Positions 30,657 to 39,787 are shown, numbered from the stretch's first letter. The stretch is DNA of 64,000 nt from Roseateles violae (GCF_030410485.1 NZ_JAUHHC010000002.1:868001-932000); one strand, 5' to 3'. Numbers and translations: made by a program. The notes: generated from the letters alone by a model not told the origin.

Positions 30657-32050
30657 TGGCCGGCCGCGAAGGTGGCGTCGGGCTTGATGCGCTTCAGCTG
30701 TTCCAGCACGTCGTGCTGGATGCGCGCCAGCGCCTCGGGCGTGTGGCCCTCGAAGCGCAGCACCAGCACCGGCGTCGTGTTGGACGGGCGGATCAGGCCG
30801 AAGCCGTCGGGGTACTCGATGCGCAGGCCGTCAATGGTGATCAGCTCCTTGGCGCCGGGGAAGTCGGCCAGCGTCGTCTGCGCCTTCAGCTTGGCGACGA
30901 CCTCGTGGTGCTCGCCCTCCGCGCAGGGCACGTTGATCTCGGGCGTGTTGAAGCTGTTCGGCAGCGCCTTCAGCACGGCGCTCGGGTCCTTGGCGCGCGA
31001 CAGGATCTCCAGCATGCGGCCGGCCGTGTACATCGCGTCGTCGAAGCCGTACCAGCGCTCGCTGAAGAAGATATGGCCCGAGAGCTCGCCGGCCAGCGGC
31101 GCGCCGGTTTCCTTCAGCTTGGCCTTGGCCAGCGAATGGCCGGTCATCCACATCAGCGGCTTGCCGCCATGCTTGCGGATCCAGGGGGCCAGGCGTTGCG
31201 TGCACTTGACGTCAAAGATGATCTCGGCGCCCTTGTTGCGCTTCAGGATGTCGGCGGCCAGCAGCATGATCTGGCGGTCCGGCATGATCATCTCGCCGTC
31301 GGCGGTGACGATACCCAGGCGGTCGCCGTCGCCGTCGAAGGCCAGGCCCAGCTCGGCGCCGGTGGCGTGGACGATGCGCTTCAGGTCCTCGAGGTTCTCG
31401 GGCCGGCTCGGGTCCGGATGGTGGTTGGGGAAGTCGCCGTCGACCTTGGAGAAGATGTCGATCACCTCGCAGCCCAGCGCGCGCAGGATGGCCGGGGCGC
31501 TGGCGCCTGGGATGCCGTTGCCGCTGTCGACGACGATCTTCATCGGGCGCGCCAGCTTGCAGTCGGAGACGATGCGCTGGGTGTACTCGGCCGTCACGTC
31601 CATCTTGGCGACGCGGCCACGGCCCTTGGCATAGTCCTCGGCCTCGATGCGGCGACGCAGGCCCTGGATCTGCTCGCCGTAGACGGCGGCGCCCTGCAGC
31701 ACCATCTTGAAGCCGTTGTAGTCCTTGGGGTTGTGGCTGCCGGTGACCATGATGCCGGAGTTGCAGCCGTGCTGGCCGCGTGTGGCGGCGACGTAATAGA
31801 GCATGGGCGTCGTCACCGCGCCGATGTCGACCACGTCCAGGCCGGTCGAGCGCAGGCCGCGGATCAGCGCGGCGACCAGGCCGGGGCCCGACAGGCGGCC
31901 ATCGCGGCCGACGGCCACGGCCTTCTCGCCCAGGGCCTTGGCCTCAGTGCCGAAGGCGCGGCCCAGGTGCTCGGCCAGCTCTTCGTTCAAGGTCTGGCCG
32001 ACGACGCCGCGGATGTCATAGGCCTTGAAAATGGATGCGTGGACTTGCAT
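30653..32050 (-). CDS. Phosphomannomutase/phosphoglucomutase (AlgC/ManB type)
   Basis: 465-residue alpha-D-phosphohexomutase interconverting hexose 1- and 6-phosphates for surface polysaccharide and LPS precursors. FKAYDIRG opens the protein, the phosphoserine loop is TGSHNPKDYNG (Ser105), the Mg-binding loop is DGDGDR (about residue 245) and GELSGH is the sugar-binding loop. The C-terminal phosphate-binding loop is RPSNTTPVLVLRFEG. The start at ATG 32050 (MQVHASIFKAYD) is preferred over the longer frame. waaA follows with a 4-base overlap, consistent with an envelope-glycan operon. Confidence 0.93.
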   Translation of the reverse strand: MQVHASIFKAYDIRGVVGQTLNEELAEHLGRAFGTEAKALGEKAVAVGRDGRLSGPGLVAALIRGLRSTGLDVVDIGAVTTPMLYYVAATRGQHGCNSGIMVTGSHNPKDYNGFKMVLQGAAVYGEQIQGLRRRIEAEDYAKGRGRVAKMDVTAEYTQRIVSDCKLARPMKIVVDSGNGIPGASAPAILRALGCEVIDIFSKVDGDFPNHHPDPSRPENLEDLKRIVHATGAELGLAFDGDGDRLGIVTADGEMIMPDRQIMLLAADILKRNKGAEIIFDVKCTQRLAPWIRKHGGKPLMWMTGHSLAKAKLKETGAPLAGELSGHIFFSERWYGFDDAMYTAGRMLEILSRAKDPSAVLKALPNSFNTPEINVPCAEGEHHEVVAKLKAQTTLADFPGAKELITIDGLRIEYPDGFGLIRPSNTTPVLVLRFEGHTPEALARIQHDVLEQLKRIKPDATFAAGH

Positions 32051-32207
32051 GAAAACCCTGTTGTTCGATTGGTGGACAGCGCGGATTGTAGGCATCGGCC
32101 TTGCACCCCCGCGGCTGCGGCCGCCGGCCGCTGTCGATCCGTCGGCCCGGCTGTCGATCGGTCGCGCCGGCGGCCCCTGCGGCCGCGCCGTTTCCTACAC
32201 TGGCGGC

Positions 32208-33350
32208 ATGAGCATCTGGCATTCATTCCGCAAGGCCTGGCGCGCCCATTGGCGGCTCAATCCGCAGCGCAGCGAGCCGCTGGCACTGCAGGGAGCGGTG
32301 ACCCTGGCCAGCGGCCTGCTGGTCGGCCTGGCGCTGGCGCTGGGCGCCGGCCTGCAGAACCACAATCTGTTCAGCGCCGTCTGGCTGCACACGGTGGCGC
32401 CGGCCAACACCCTGCTGGGCCAGGCCGTCGCCGTCTGCTTCCATCTGGCCTACCGGCTGATCGAGGCGGCGCTGCCGGCCGCGCAGGTCGAAAAAATGGC
32501 CGCCTGGCGCGACTGGCGCGCGGCGCTGCTGCATGGCGGCATCGCGATGGTCTGCGTCAGCGCCGGTGCGGTGTCCGGCCTGCTGCTGGTCGACCGCATC
32601 TGGCAAATGAACGCCTGGTCCCAGGTGCTGGGCGACGGGCGGGCGGTGCTGCAGTTCCTGCTGATCTCGCTGCTCGTCAGCGGCCTGCAATGGCTGTGGT
32701 GGCGCATGCGCTGGCGCCAGCAGGACCTGCAGCTGCGCGCGACCGAGGCGCAATTGAAGCTGCTGCAGGCGCAGATCGAGCCGCATTTCCTGTTCAACAC
32801 CCTGGCCAATGTGCAGAGCCTGATCGACTACGACACGCCGCGCGCCAAGCAGATGCTGGAGGCCTTCACCGACTATCTGCGCGCCAGCCTGGGCCAGCTG
32901 CGCGTCGAGGACAGCAGCCTCGGTGCCGAGCTGGCCATGGCCGAAAGCTATCTGCAGCTGCTGCAGACGCGCATGGGCGAGCGCCTGCGCTTCGTCATCG
33001 AGGCCGATGCGGCCGCCCGCGCGGCCGTGCTGCCGCCGCTCTTGCTACAGCCGCTGATCGAGAACGCCATCCACCATGGGCTGGAGCCCAAGCTGGAGGG
33101 CGGCCGGGTGCAGCTGAGGGCGACGGTGGAGGCCGGGCGGCTGCAGGTCTGCATCGACGACGACGGCCTGGGCCTGGCGGCGCCGCGCCGCGCCGGCCGC
33201 CGCCCCGGCAGCGGCCTGGCGCTGGAGAACATCCGCGCCCGGCTGGCCACCCGCTATGCGGAGCAGGCCTCCCTGCATCTCGAGGCGCTGCAGCCGTCTG
33301 GCACCCGTGCGCTGCTGAAAATCCCTTACGCCACCGCCCAAGCATCATGA
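32208..33350 (+). CDS. LytS/AlgZ-type sensor histidine kinase
   Basis: 380-residue membrane histidine kinase of the His_kinase/HATPase_c (LytS) class. Four hydrophobic segments occupy residues about 25-170. The kinase box QAQIEPHFLFNTLANVQSL carries the phospho-acceptor His near residue 192, LIENAIHHGLEP is the N box, and a G-rich ATP lid follows (DDDGLGL ... GSGLALENIRARL). No periplasmic sensor domain is obvious. The start at 32208 begins MSIWHSFRKAW. The response regulator gene overlaps it by 4 bases. Confidence 0.9.
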   Translation: MSIWHSFRKAWRAHWRLNPQRSEPLALQGAVTLASGLLVGLALALGAGLQNHNLFSAVWLHTVAPANTLLGQAVAVCFHLAYRLIEAALPAAQVEKMAAWRDWRAALLHGGIAMVCVSAGAVSGLLLVDRIWQMNAWSQVLGDGRAVLQFLLISLLVSGLQWLWWRMRWRQQDLQLRATEAQLKLLQAQIEPHFLFNTLANVQSLIDYDTPRAKQMLEAFTDYLRASLGQLRVEDSSLGAELAMAESYLQLLQTRMGERLRFVIEADAAARAAVLPPLLLQPLIENAIHHGLEPKLEGGRVQLRATVEAGRLQVCIDDDGLGLAAPRRAGRRPGSGLALENIRARLATRYAEQASLHLEALQPSGTRALLKIPYATAQAS

Positions 33351-34120
33351 CGATGAGCACCCGCACCCGCGCCCTGATTGCCGACGACGAACCCCATCTG
33401 GCCCAGTACCTGCGCGACCAGCTGGCGCAGCTCTGGCCCGAGCTGGAGATCGTCGCCATGGCCCGGAACGGCGTCGAGGCGGCCGCCGCCATCGCCGAGC
33501 TGCAGCCCGAGCTGGCCTTTCTGGACATCCAGATGCCGGGCCTGAGCGGCCTGGAGGTCGCGCAAGGCATCGAGGGCGCGACCCGCGTCGTCTTCGTCAC
33601 CGCCTACGACGAATACGCGGTGCAGGCCTTCGAGCAGGCGGCGCTGGACTATCTGCTCAAGCCCTTGAAGACCGAGCGCCTGGCGCGCACCGTCGAGCGG
33701 ATCCGCGCCGGGCAGGCGCAGGGCGACGACGCGCGCCTGGCCGGCGCGCTGCAGCGCCTGCTGGGCGCCGAGACGCCGGCGTCCGCCCGGCCGCCGCGGC
33801 TGCGCTGGGTGCGCGCGGCCCAGGGCGATCTGATGCAGCAGATCGCCATCGAGGACGTGCTGTTCTTCCATGCCGACGACAAGTACACGGTGGTGCAGAC
33901 CCGGGAGGGCGAGCAGCTGATCCGCACACCCATCATCGAGCTGCTGCCGCAGCTGGACCCGGAGCAGTTCTGGCAGGTGCACCGCTCGACCCTGATCAAT
34001 CTGGCCCATCTGGCCGGCACGCGCCGCGACGAGGCGAGCCGGCTCTTCGTGCGCATCCGCGGCCATGCGCGCGAGCTGCCGGTCAGCCGCGCCTATGTCC
34101 ATCTGTTCAAGGCGATGTAG
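33347..34120 (+). CDS. LytTR-family response regulator
   Basis: 257-residue partner of the preceding kinase. Receiver domain: Asp13, Asp14, phospho-acceptor Asp60 (ELAFLDIQMPGLSG) and the conserved Lys in DYLLKPLK. Residues about 150-257 are a LytTR DNA-binding domain (EDVLFFHADDKYTVVQT ... FWQVHRSTLINLAHL), similar to AlgR and BtsR. Targets are unknown; nothing nearby looks like an obvious regulon member. Two in-frame ATGs (33347, 33353) are possible; the first couples to the kinase stop. Confidence 0.9.
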   Translation: MTMSTRTRALIADDEPHLAQYLRDQLAQLWPELEIVAMARNGVEAAAAIAELQPELAFLDIQMPGLSGLEVAQGIEGATRVVFVTAYDEYAVQAFEQAALDYLLKPLKTERLARTVERIRAGQAQGDDARLAGALQRLLGAETPASARPPRLRWVRAAQGDLMQQIAIEDVLFFHADDKYTVVQTREGEQLIRTPIIELLPQLDPEQFWQVHRSTLINLAHLAGTRRDEASRLFVRIRGHARELPVSRAYVHLFKAM

Positions 34121-34132
34121 GAGCGCGGGTGT

Positions 34133-35662
34133 CTACAGGCCCTGCGCCGGCCTGAAGAGGCCGCCCGGATCGATCGCGGCCTTGATCTGCCGCAGCCGCG
34201 CCAGATTGGCGCCCCAGTAGGCCTCGCCCGGATTGGCGATCAGGCCGTCGAGGTAGTTCGCATAGGCGCGGCCGCTGCTCCAGGAGGCCATCTGGCCGCG
34301 CAGGCCATGCGTCCAGACGGCAGCCTCGTCCAGCGTCGCCGCCGCCGTGCCGGGCGCGTATTCGGCGACGTACTGCGCACTGAACAGCGCGCCGCGGTGC
34401 GGGAAGGCCGTCGCCTCCGGTGCGACGCGCGCGATCGCGCCGCCCATCAGGTTCAGGATCACCGCGCCGGCGCGGCCGCCGCGCGCCTGCACGGCCGCCT
34501 GCAGGGCCGCGATGCCGGCCGGCGGCAGCGGCGCGTCGAAGAAGTCCGAGCTGGCCGCCATCGCGACCCGGGCCAGCCGCCCCTGCTCGTGCTGGCTGGG
34601 CAGATGGCATTGGGCGCTGCTCAGCCCGGCGCAGTCGCCCAGCATCAGCTCGCGATAGCCGCTGGTCTCGACCGAGGCCGGCGTCAGCGGCGTGCGGGTG
34701 ATGCGCTCCAGCAGCGGCGGCCAGTGCGGCGCCAGCAGCTCCGGCGTGCCGGCGGCGACGCCCCAGAGCGTACAGACACCGTTCGGCGACAGGACCAGCT
34801 GCGACCACACCGCATCGGGCAGACCCTGCTGCGGCCAACGCTGCCAGGCGTCCAGCACGGCCGGCAGATCACCGAGCGGGAACTGCGCGCGAAAGCGCGT
34901 CAGCGGCGTGATTGCATGGGTGGCGAAGCGGAACTCGGTGACGATGCCGAACTGGCCGCCGCCCCCGCCACGCAGCGCCCAGAACAGATCGGCGTTGTGC
35001 TCGGCATCGCACAGCAGCTCCCGGCCATCGGCGCTCACCAGCCGGGCCGACAGCAGCGCGTCGCAGCTGAGGCCATAGGCGCGGTCGACGATGCCGAAGC
35101 CGCCGCCCTGGGTGATGCCGGCGATGCCGACCGTCACGCAGCTGCCCGAAGCGATGCAGCGGCCGCGCGCGATCAGGGCTTCGTAAACATCGGCCAGCTT
35201 GGCGCCGGCACCGACGGTGGCGATCGTGCCGTCCAGGCTCACGCCGTCCAGCGGCCCGCAGTCGATCACCAGGCCGCCGGCGATCGTGCCGTTGCCCAGG
35301 TAGCCGTGGCCGCCGCCGCGCGGCACCAGGGGCAGCTTTTGCTCGCGCGCGAAGGCCAGGGCCGTCACGACGTCGGCCGTGGCGGCGCAGCGCAGCAGGG
35401 CCAGCGGTGTCACCGCGTCGTAGCGCGCATTGGCGACGCGGGCATAGCGGTCGAAATCGGCCTCGCCCGGCCGCAAGAGCCGACCCTGCAGCCGCGCGGC
35501 CAGGGCGTCCCAGGCGCCGGACGCGGGGCCGGCCACCGGCGGCGGGGCCGGAGCGGGCGAGGGCGGAATGGGCTCACTGCCGCCACCGCCGCCGCCACAG
35601 CCGGCCAGCAAGGCCGCCAGAGACCCGCCCGCACCCCAAGCAAGAAACTGCCGTCGCTCCAT
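34133..35662 (-). CDS. Exported BBE-like FAD-linked oxidase with predicted bicovalent flavin
   Basis: 509 residues. The N-terminus MERRQFLAWG...LLAGC combines a twin-arginine pattern with a lipobox (Cys22), followed by a Gly/Ser/Pro linker, so it is probably a folded flavoprotein exported by Tat and lipid-anchored. The FAD_binding_4 domain shows PRGGGHG (His119) and GSCVTVGIAGITQGGGFG (Cys175), the two residues that hold FAD covalently in berberine-bridge-enzyme-like oxidases. The BBE C-terminal motif (YANYLDG ... YWGANLARLRQIKAAIDP) is intact. Substrate, probably a sugar or alcohol, is unknown. The TTG-initiated extension to 35686 is less likely. Confidence 0.88.
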   Translation of the reverse strand: MERRQFLAWGAGGSLAALLAGCGGGGGGSEPIPPSPAPAPPPVAGPASGAWDALAARLQGRLLRPGEADFDRYARVANARYDAVTPLALLRCAATADVVTALAFAREQKLPLVPRGGGHGYLGNGTIAGGLVIDCGPLDGVSLDGTIATVGAGAKLADVYEALIARGRCIASGSCVTVGIAGITQGGGFGIVDRAYGLSCDALLSARLVSADGRELLCDAEHNADLFWALRGGGGGQFGIVTEFRFATHAITPLTRFRAQFPLGDLPAVLDAWQRWPQQGLPDAVWSQLVLSPNGVCTLWGVAAGTPELLAPHWPPLLERITRTPLTPASVETSGYRELMLGDCAGLSSAQCHLPSQHEQGRLARVAMAASSDFFDAPLPPAGIAALQAAVQARGGRAGAVILNLMGGAIARVAPEATAFPHRGALFSAQYVAEYAPGTAAATLDEAAVWTHGLRGQMASWSSGRAYANYLDGLIANPGEAYWGANLARLRQIKAAIDPGGLFRPAQGL

Positions 35663-35808
35663 CGCTCGCTGCCTCGATAATTCCAATCAAATACCAATAT
35701 AAGTCCTGTTGGCTTAATTGGTCTGCGGGTTTGCCAGCGGAGCTCAAGCGCTGGGACATGTCCGAAAACGGCCGGCCCGCCAACGGCCGTCGACCTAAGA
35801 TGGCCGCC

Positions 35809-37299
35809 ATGTCCATGCCCCATCCCTCCGATCCCCTGCTTGACGTCGCCCAGTGCTATCCGGCCCTGCTGGCCCGCGATGCGCGCTTCGACGGCCGCTG
35901 GTTCGTCGGCGTCACCTCGACCGGCGTCTACTGCCGGCCGGTCTGCCGGGTGCGCATGCCCAAGCCCGCCAACTGCCGCTTCTTCGCGACGGCGGCCCAG
36001 GCCGAGGCGGCTCGCTTCCGGCCCTGCCTGAAATGCCGACCCGAACTGGCGCCGGCGGCCGGCACGCGCTGGAGCGTGATGGACGCATCCCAGACCCTGG
36101 CCCGCCAGGCGGCGGCCCTGCTGGACGGCGGCGAGATCGAATCGGTGGAAGGCCTGGCCGCGCGGCTGGGCATCACCGACCGCCATCTGCGCCGCATCTT
36201 CGCCGCAGAGCATGGCGTGACGCCGCTGCAATACCTGCAGACCCGCCGCCTGCTGCTGGCCAAGCAGTTGCTGGCCGACAGCGCCTTGCCGATGACCGAG
36301 GTGGCCGCCGCGGCCGGCTTTGGCAGCCTGCGCCGCTTCAATGCGGCCTTTGCCGAGCATTACCGGCTGCAGCCCTCGTCGCTGCGCCGCGGGGCGCCGG
36401 CGATCGCGACCGCCTGCGGCGAGCCGGCCCTGCGACTGGCCTACCGGCCGCCCTATGCGGTGGATGCACTGCTGCAGTTCCTGGCCGCGCGCGCGATTCC
36501 CGGCATCGAGCAGGTCGATCCGTTGCAGCGCACGGTCACCCGGACCCTGCGTGTGCGGCACGGCGGGCGCTGGCATGCCGGCCGCATCGTCGCGCGTTTC
36601 GACGCCGCGAAGTCGCTGGTGCTGCTTTCGCCCTGCGCGGCCGTCTGGGGCGCGACGGCCAGCCTGATCCCCATCGTGCGGCGCTGGCTCGATCTGGACG
36701 CCGAGCCGGCGGCCGTCGACGAGCAGCTGGGCGGCCTGGCCGCGGCGACGCCGGGCCTGCGCCTGCCAGGCTGCACCGACCGCTTCGAACTGGCCGTGCG
36801 CGCCGTGCTGGGCCAGCAGATCACCGTCGCGGCGGCCCGCACGCTGGGCGCGCGCTTTGTCGAGCGCTTCGGCGAGCCGCTGGACGCCGCGCAGGCGCTG
36901 CCCCGCGTCGACCGTCTGTTTCCCTTGCCCGAGCGGATCGCGGCGACGCCGGCGGCGGCGATCGCCGAGCTGGGCATCATCGGTCGCCGTGCCGAGGCGC
37001 TGATCGCGCTGGCGCGCGCCTGGCCGACGCTGCGCTACGCGAGCGGCGAGGGCGCGACGGCCGAGGCGCTGGCCGAGCTGGAGCAACTGCCCGGCATCGG
37101 CCCCTGGACCGCGCACTACATGCTGATGCGCGGCTGGAGCTGGCCCGATGCCTTCCCGCCCGGCGATGTGGTGCTGCGGCAGCGCCTGAGCCAGGGCCAG
37201 CCGGCGCCGCTGTCGGCCCAGGCCTGCCAGGCGGCGGCCGAGCGCTACCGGCCCTATCGCAGCTATGCGGTGCTGCAACTCTGGCGGAGCCCGGCATGA
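35809..37299 (+). CDS. Ada-like methyl-phosphotriester sensor / AlkA DNA glycosylase fusion
   Basis: 496-residue multidomain adaptive-response protein. Residues 10-80 are the Ada zinc domain with Cys42, Cys46, Cys73 and Cys76 (YCRPVC, RPCLKC), where the first Cys accepts methyl from DNA phosphotriesters. Residues about 95-190 are an AraC-type double helix-turn-helix. Residues about 200-496 are AlkA: AlkA_N, then helix-hairpin-helix LPGIGPWTAHYMLMRG and the catalytic Asp in AFPPGD. It lacks the O6-methylguanine transferase domain of E. coli Ada, which is encoded separately just downstream with a 4-base overlap. In-frame ATGs at 35800 and 35815 are alternatives. Confidence 0.92.
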   Translation: MSMPHPSDPLLDVAQCYPALLARDARFDGRWFVGVTSTGVYCRPVCRVRMPKPANCRFFATAAQAEAARFRPCLKCRPELAPAAGTRWSVMDASQTLARQAAALLDGGEIESVEGLAARLGITDRHLRRIFAAEHGVTPLQYLQTRRLLLAKQLLADSALPMTEVAAAAGFGSLRRFNAAFAEHYRLQPSSLRRGAPAIATACGEPALRLAYRPPYAVDALLQFLAARAIPGIEQVDPLQRTVTRTLRVRHGGRWHAGRIVARFDAAKSLVLLSPCAAVWGATASLIPIVRRWLDLDAEPAAVDEQLGGLAAATPGLRLPGCTDRFELAVRAVLGQQITVAAARTLGARFVERFGEPLDAAQALPRVDRLFPLPERIAATPAAAIAELGIIGRRAEALIALARAWPTLRYASGEGATAEALAELEQLPGIGPWTAHYMLMRGWSWPDAFPPGDVVLRQRLSQGQPAPLSAQACQAAAERYRPYRSYAVLQLWRSPA

Positions 37300-37814
37300 A
37301 GATCCAGCACCATATCGCCCAGCACCGGATCGCGACGCCGCTGGGCTGGTTGACGGCAACGCGCAGCCGGCGCGGCATCTCGGGCCTGTGGTTCGACGGG
37401 CAGAAGCACCATCCGGGCCGGCTGGAGCTGCCGCCGGCCGCGCCCGACGATCCGCTGTTTGCCGCGCTCGAGCGGGCGCTGCAGCGCTATTTCGCCGGCC
37501 ATGCGCTACCGCAGGACTTGCTGCGCGAACTCGATCCGCAGGGCACGCCCTTCCAGCGCGAGGTCTGGCGCGCCCTGCTGGCGATCGCGCCGGGCGGCAG
37601 CGCCAGCTATGGCGGCCTGGCGCGCCAGCTCGGTCGGCCGCAGGCCGCGCGGGCGCTGGGCGCGGCGGTGGGCCGCAACCCGATCTCGATCTTGATACCC
37701 TGCCACCGCGTGCTCGGCGCCGGCGGCGAACTGACCGCTTATGCCGGCGGCCTGCAGCGCAAGAAGGCGATGCTGAATCTGGAAGGCGTGAACTACAAGA
37801 ATGAAGCTGTTTGA
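37296..37814 (+). CDS. ogt: Methylated-DNA-protein cysteine methyltransferase (copy 2)
   Basis: 172-residue O6-methylguanine/O4-methylthymine DNA methyltransferase. ILIPCHRVLGAGG holds the acceptor Cys136, preceded by the DNA-binding helix segment ASYGGLARQLGRPQAARALGAA. It overlaps the Ada-AlkA gene by 4 bases and supplies the activity missing from it. It differs from copy 1 at 17828 in lacking that protein's N-terminal features. The downstream EamA gene begins inside its last 14 bases. Confidence 0.95.
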   Translation: MKIQHHIAQHRIATPLGWLTATRSRRGISGLWFDGQKHHPGRLELPPAAPDDPLFAALERALQRYFAGHALPQDLLRELDPQGTPFQREVWRALLAIAPGGSASYGGLARQLGRPQAARALGAAVGRNPISILIPCHRVLGAGGELTAYAGGLQRKKAMLNLEGVNYKNEAV

Positions 37815-38679
37815 CCTTGGCGAATTGCTGACCCTGGCCGCGATCTGGGGCGCCTCCTTTCTGTTCATGCGCCTCGGTGCGCACGAGTTCGGCCCGGTCG
37901 TGATGGCGGCCTTGCGCGTCGCCGGCGCCAGCCTCGCCCTGCTGCCGCTGCTGGCCGCCCGCCAGGGCCTGGCCGAGCTGCGGCGCGAATGGCGGCCGCT
38001 GCTCTTCGTCGGCCTGCTGAACAGCGCCTTGCCCTTCGTGCTGTTCAGCTTCGCCGCACTGTCGATCACGGCCGGCCTGTCCAGCATCCTGAACGCGACG
38101 ACGCCGCTGTGGACGGCGATCGTAGCCTGGCTGTGGCTGAGCCAGCGCCTGAGCCCGCTGCGCATGCTGGGCCTGGCGCTGGGCTTTGCCGGCGTGCTGT
38201 TCCTGGCCTGGGACAAGGCCAGCTTCAAGCCCGGTGGCAGCGGCTGGGCGCTGGCCGCCTGCCTGCTCGCCGCGCTGTGCTACGGCATCGCGGCCAACTA
38301 CATCAAGCGCCGCATGAGCCATGTCGGCGCGCTGACGGTCGCCACCGGCAGCCAGCTGTTTGCCGCGCTGATGCTGGCGCCGCCGGCCCTGCTGCTGTGG
38401 CCGGCCCAGCCGCCCAGCCTGCAGGCCTGGGGCGGCGTCGCCCTGCTGGCGCTGCTGTGCTCGGCGGTCGCCTACATCCTCTACTTCCGGCTGATGCTGC
38501 GCATCGGCGCGACCAACACGATCGCGGTGACCTTTCTGATCCCGGTCTTTGCGGTGCTGTGGGGCTATGTCTTCCTGGGCGAGATCTTCAATGCGCAGAT
38601 GGCGCTGGGCTGCGCGATCGTGCTGTTCGGCACGGCGCTGGCCCTGGGCCTGATCGGCGCGAAGAAGAAAAAAGCCTGA
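37801..38679 (+). CDS. EamA/DMT-family permease
   Basis: 292-residue membrane protein with about ten hydrophobic helices. The N-terminal LAAIWGASFLFMRLGAHEFGP is a hallmark of the EamA family, and the protein ends in a lysine cluster. It overlaps ogt by 14 bases and is probably co-transcribed with the alkylation-repair genes. Whether it contributes to that response or only shares a message is unknown. It is convergent with selD with no gap. Confidence 0.87.
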   Translation: MKLFDLGELLTLAAIWGASFLFMRLGAHEFGPVVMAALRVAGASLALLPLLAARQGLAELRREWRPLLFVGLLNSALPFVLFSFAALSITAGLSSILNATTPLWTAIVAWLWLSQRLSPLRMLGLALGFAGVLFLAWDKASFKPGGSGWALAACLLAALCYGIAANYIKRRMSHVGALTVATGSQLFAALMLAPPALLLWPAQPPSLQAWGGVALLALLCSAVAYILYFRLMLRIGATNTIAVTFLIPVFAVLWGYVFLGEIFNAQMALGCAIVLFGTALALGLIGAKKKKA

Positions 38680-38685
38680 TCAGGC
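38668..38685 (-). terminator. Weak candidate terminator of selD
   Basis: On the minus strand GCCT-GATC-AGGC is followed by six T residues. The stem is only 4 bp and contains the selD stop codon, so the assignment is tentative. Confidence 0.3.
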
Positions 38686-39750
38686 GAGCAGCAGCTCGGC
38701 CGGCCCGGCCTCGATGTGGCCGATCACGGCCGCGTCGGCAAAGCCGTGGCGGGCGAAGACGGCCAGCACCTGATCCAGCGACTCGGACGTGCAGGAGACC
38801 AGCAGGCCGCCGCTGGTCTGCGGATCGCTGAGCAGCGCGCGATCCTCGGGCGCGAAATCGGCCGGCAGCTGCACTTGCGCGCCATAGCTATCCCAGTTGC
38901 GCGCCGAGGCGCCGGTGACCAGGCCCTGGGCGGCCAGTTCGCGCACGCCGGCCAGGCGCGGCACGGCGGCCCAGTCGATGTGCACGCGGGCGCCGGCGCC
39001 GCGGGCCAGTTCCAGGCCGTGGCCGGCCAGGCCGAAGCCGGTCACGTCGGTCAGCGCATGCACGCCGTCGATGGCGGCAAGATCCGGCCCCGGCGTGTTC
39101 AGCTGGGTCGTGCAGGCGATCATCCGCGCATAGCCGGCGGCGTCCAGCCGCTCCTTCTTCAGCGCCGCCGACAGGATGCCGACGCCCAGCGGCTTGCCCA
39201 GCACCAGCAGGTCGCCGGGCCGCGCATCGGCATTGCGCTTGATCCGTTTGGGATGCACCAAACCCAGGGCGACCAGGCCGTAGATCGGCTCGACCGAATC
39301 GATCGTGTGTCCGCCGGCGATCGGAATGCCGGCCGCCGCGCAGACGGCCTGGCCGCCGGCCAGGATGCGGCCTATCGTCTCGGCGCTCAGCACCTTGACC
39401 GGCATGCCGACCAGGGCCAGCGCGAGGATGGGCTTGCCCCCCATCGCGTAGACATCGCTGATCGCATTGGTCGCGGCAATGCGGCCGAAGTCGTAGGGAT
39501 CGTCGACAATGGGCATGAAGAAGTCGGTCGTCGCGACCAGGGCCTGCTCCTCGTTGAGCTGGTAGACGGCGGCATCGTCGGCCGTCTCGATGCCCACCAG
39601 CAGCTGCGGCGGGAGGAGGGCGGCCGCCGCGCCGCCGCTGGCGCGCAGGATCTCGGACAGCACGGCCGGGGCGATCTTGCAGCCGCAGCCGCCGCCATGC
39701 GAGAGCGAGGACAGGCGCGGTTCGGTGGCGGAGCAGGTCGGAGCATTCAT
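38680..39750 (-). CDS. selD: Selenide, water dikinase (selenophosphate synthase) SelD
   Basis: Makes selenophosphate from selenide and ATP for selenocysteine or 2-selenouridine tRNA. The 356-residue protein has the N-terminal active-site loop HGGGCGCKI, with Cys22 (cysteine, not selenocysteine) and Lys25 corresponding to E. coli Cys17 and Lys20. The AIR-synthase-like ATP-binding segments TTDFFMPIVDDPYDFGRIAATNAISDVYAMGG and GGHTIDSVEP are intact. No selenocysteine machinery or ybbB is adjacent in this window. Confidence 0.96.
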   Translation of the reverse strand: MNAPTCSATEPRLSSLSHGGGCGCKIAPAVLSEILRASGGAAAALLPPQLLVGIETADDAAVYQLNEEQALVATTDFFMPIVDDPYDFGRIAATNAISDVYAMGGKPILALALVGMPVKVLSAETIGRILAGGQAVCAAAGIPIAGGHTIDSVEPIYGLVALGLVHPKRIKRNADARPGDLLVLGKPLGVGILSAALKKERLDAAGYARMIACTTQLNTPGPDLAAIDGVHALTDVTGFGLAGHGLELARGAGARVHIDWAAVPRLAGVRELAAQGLVTGASARNWDSYGAQVQLPADFAPEDRALLSDPQTSGGLLVSCTSESLDQVLAVFARHGFADAAVIGHIEAGPAELLLA

Positions 39751-39787
39751 GCCGCGATGATACGGGCGCGCCGCCCGGCGGCCGGGC

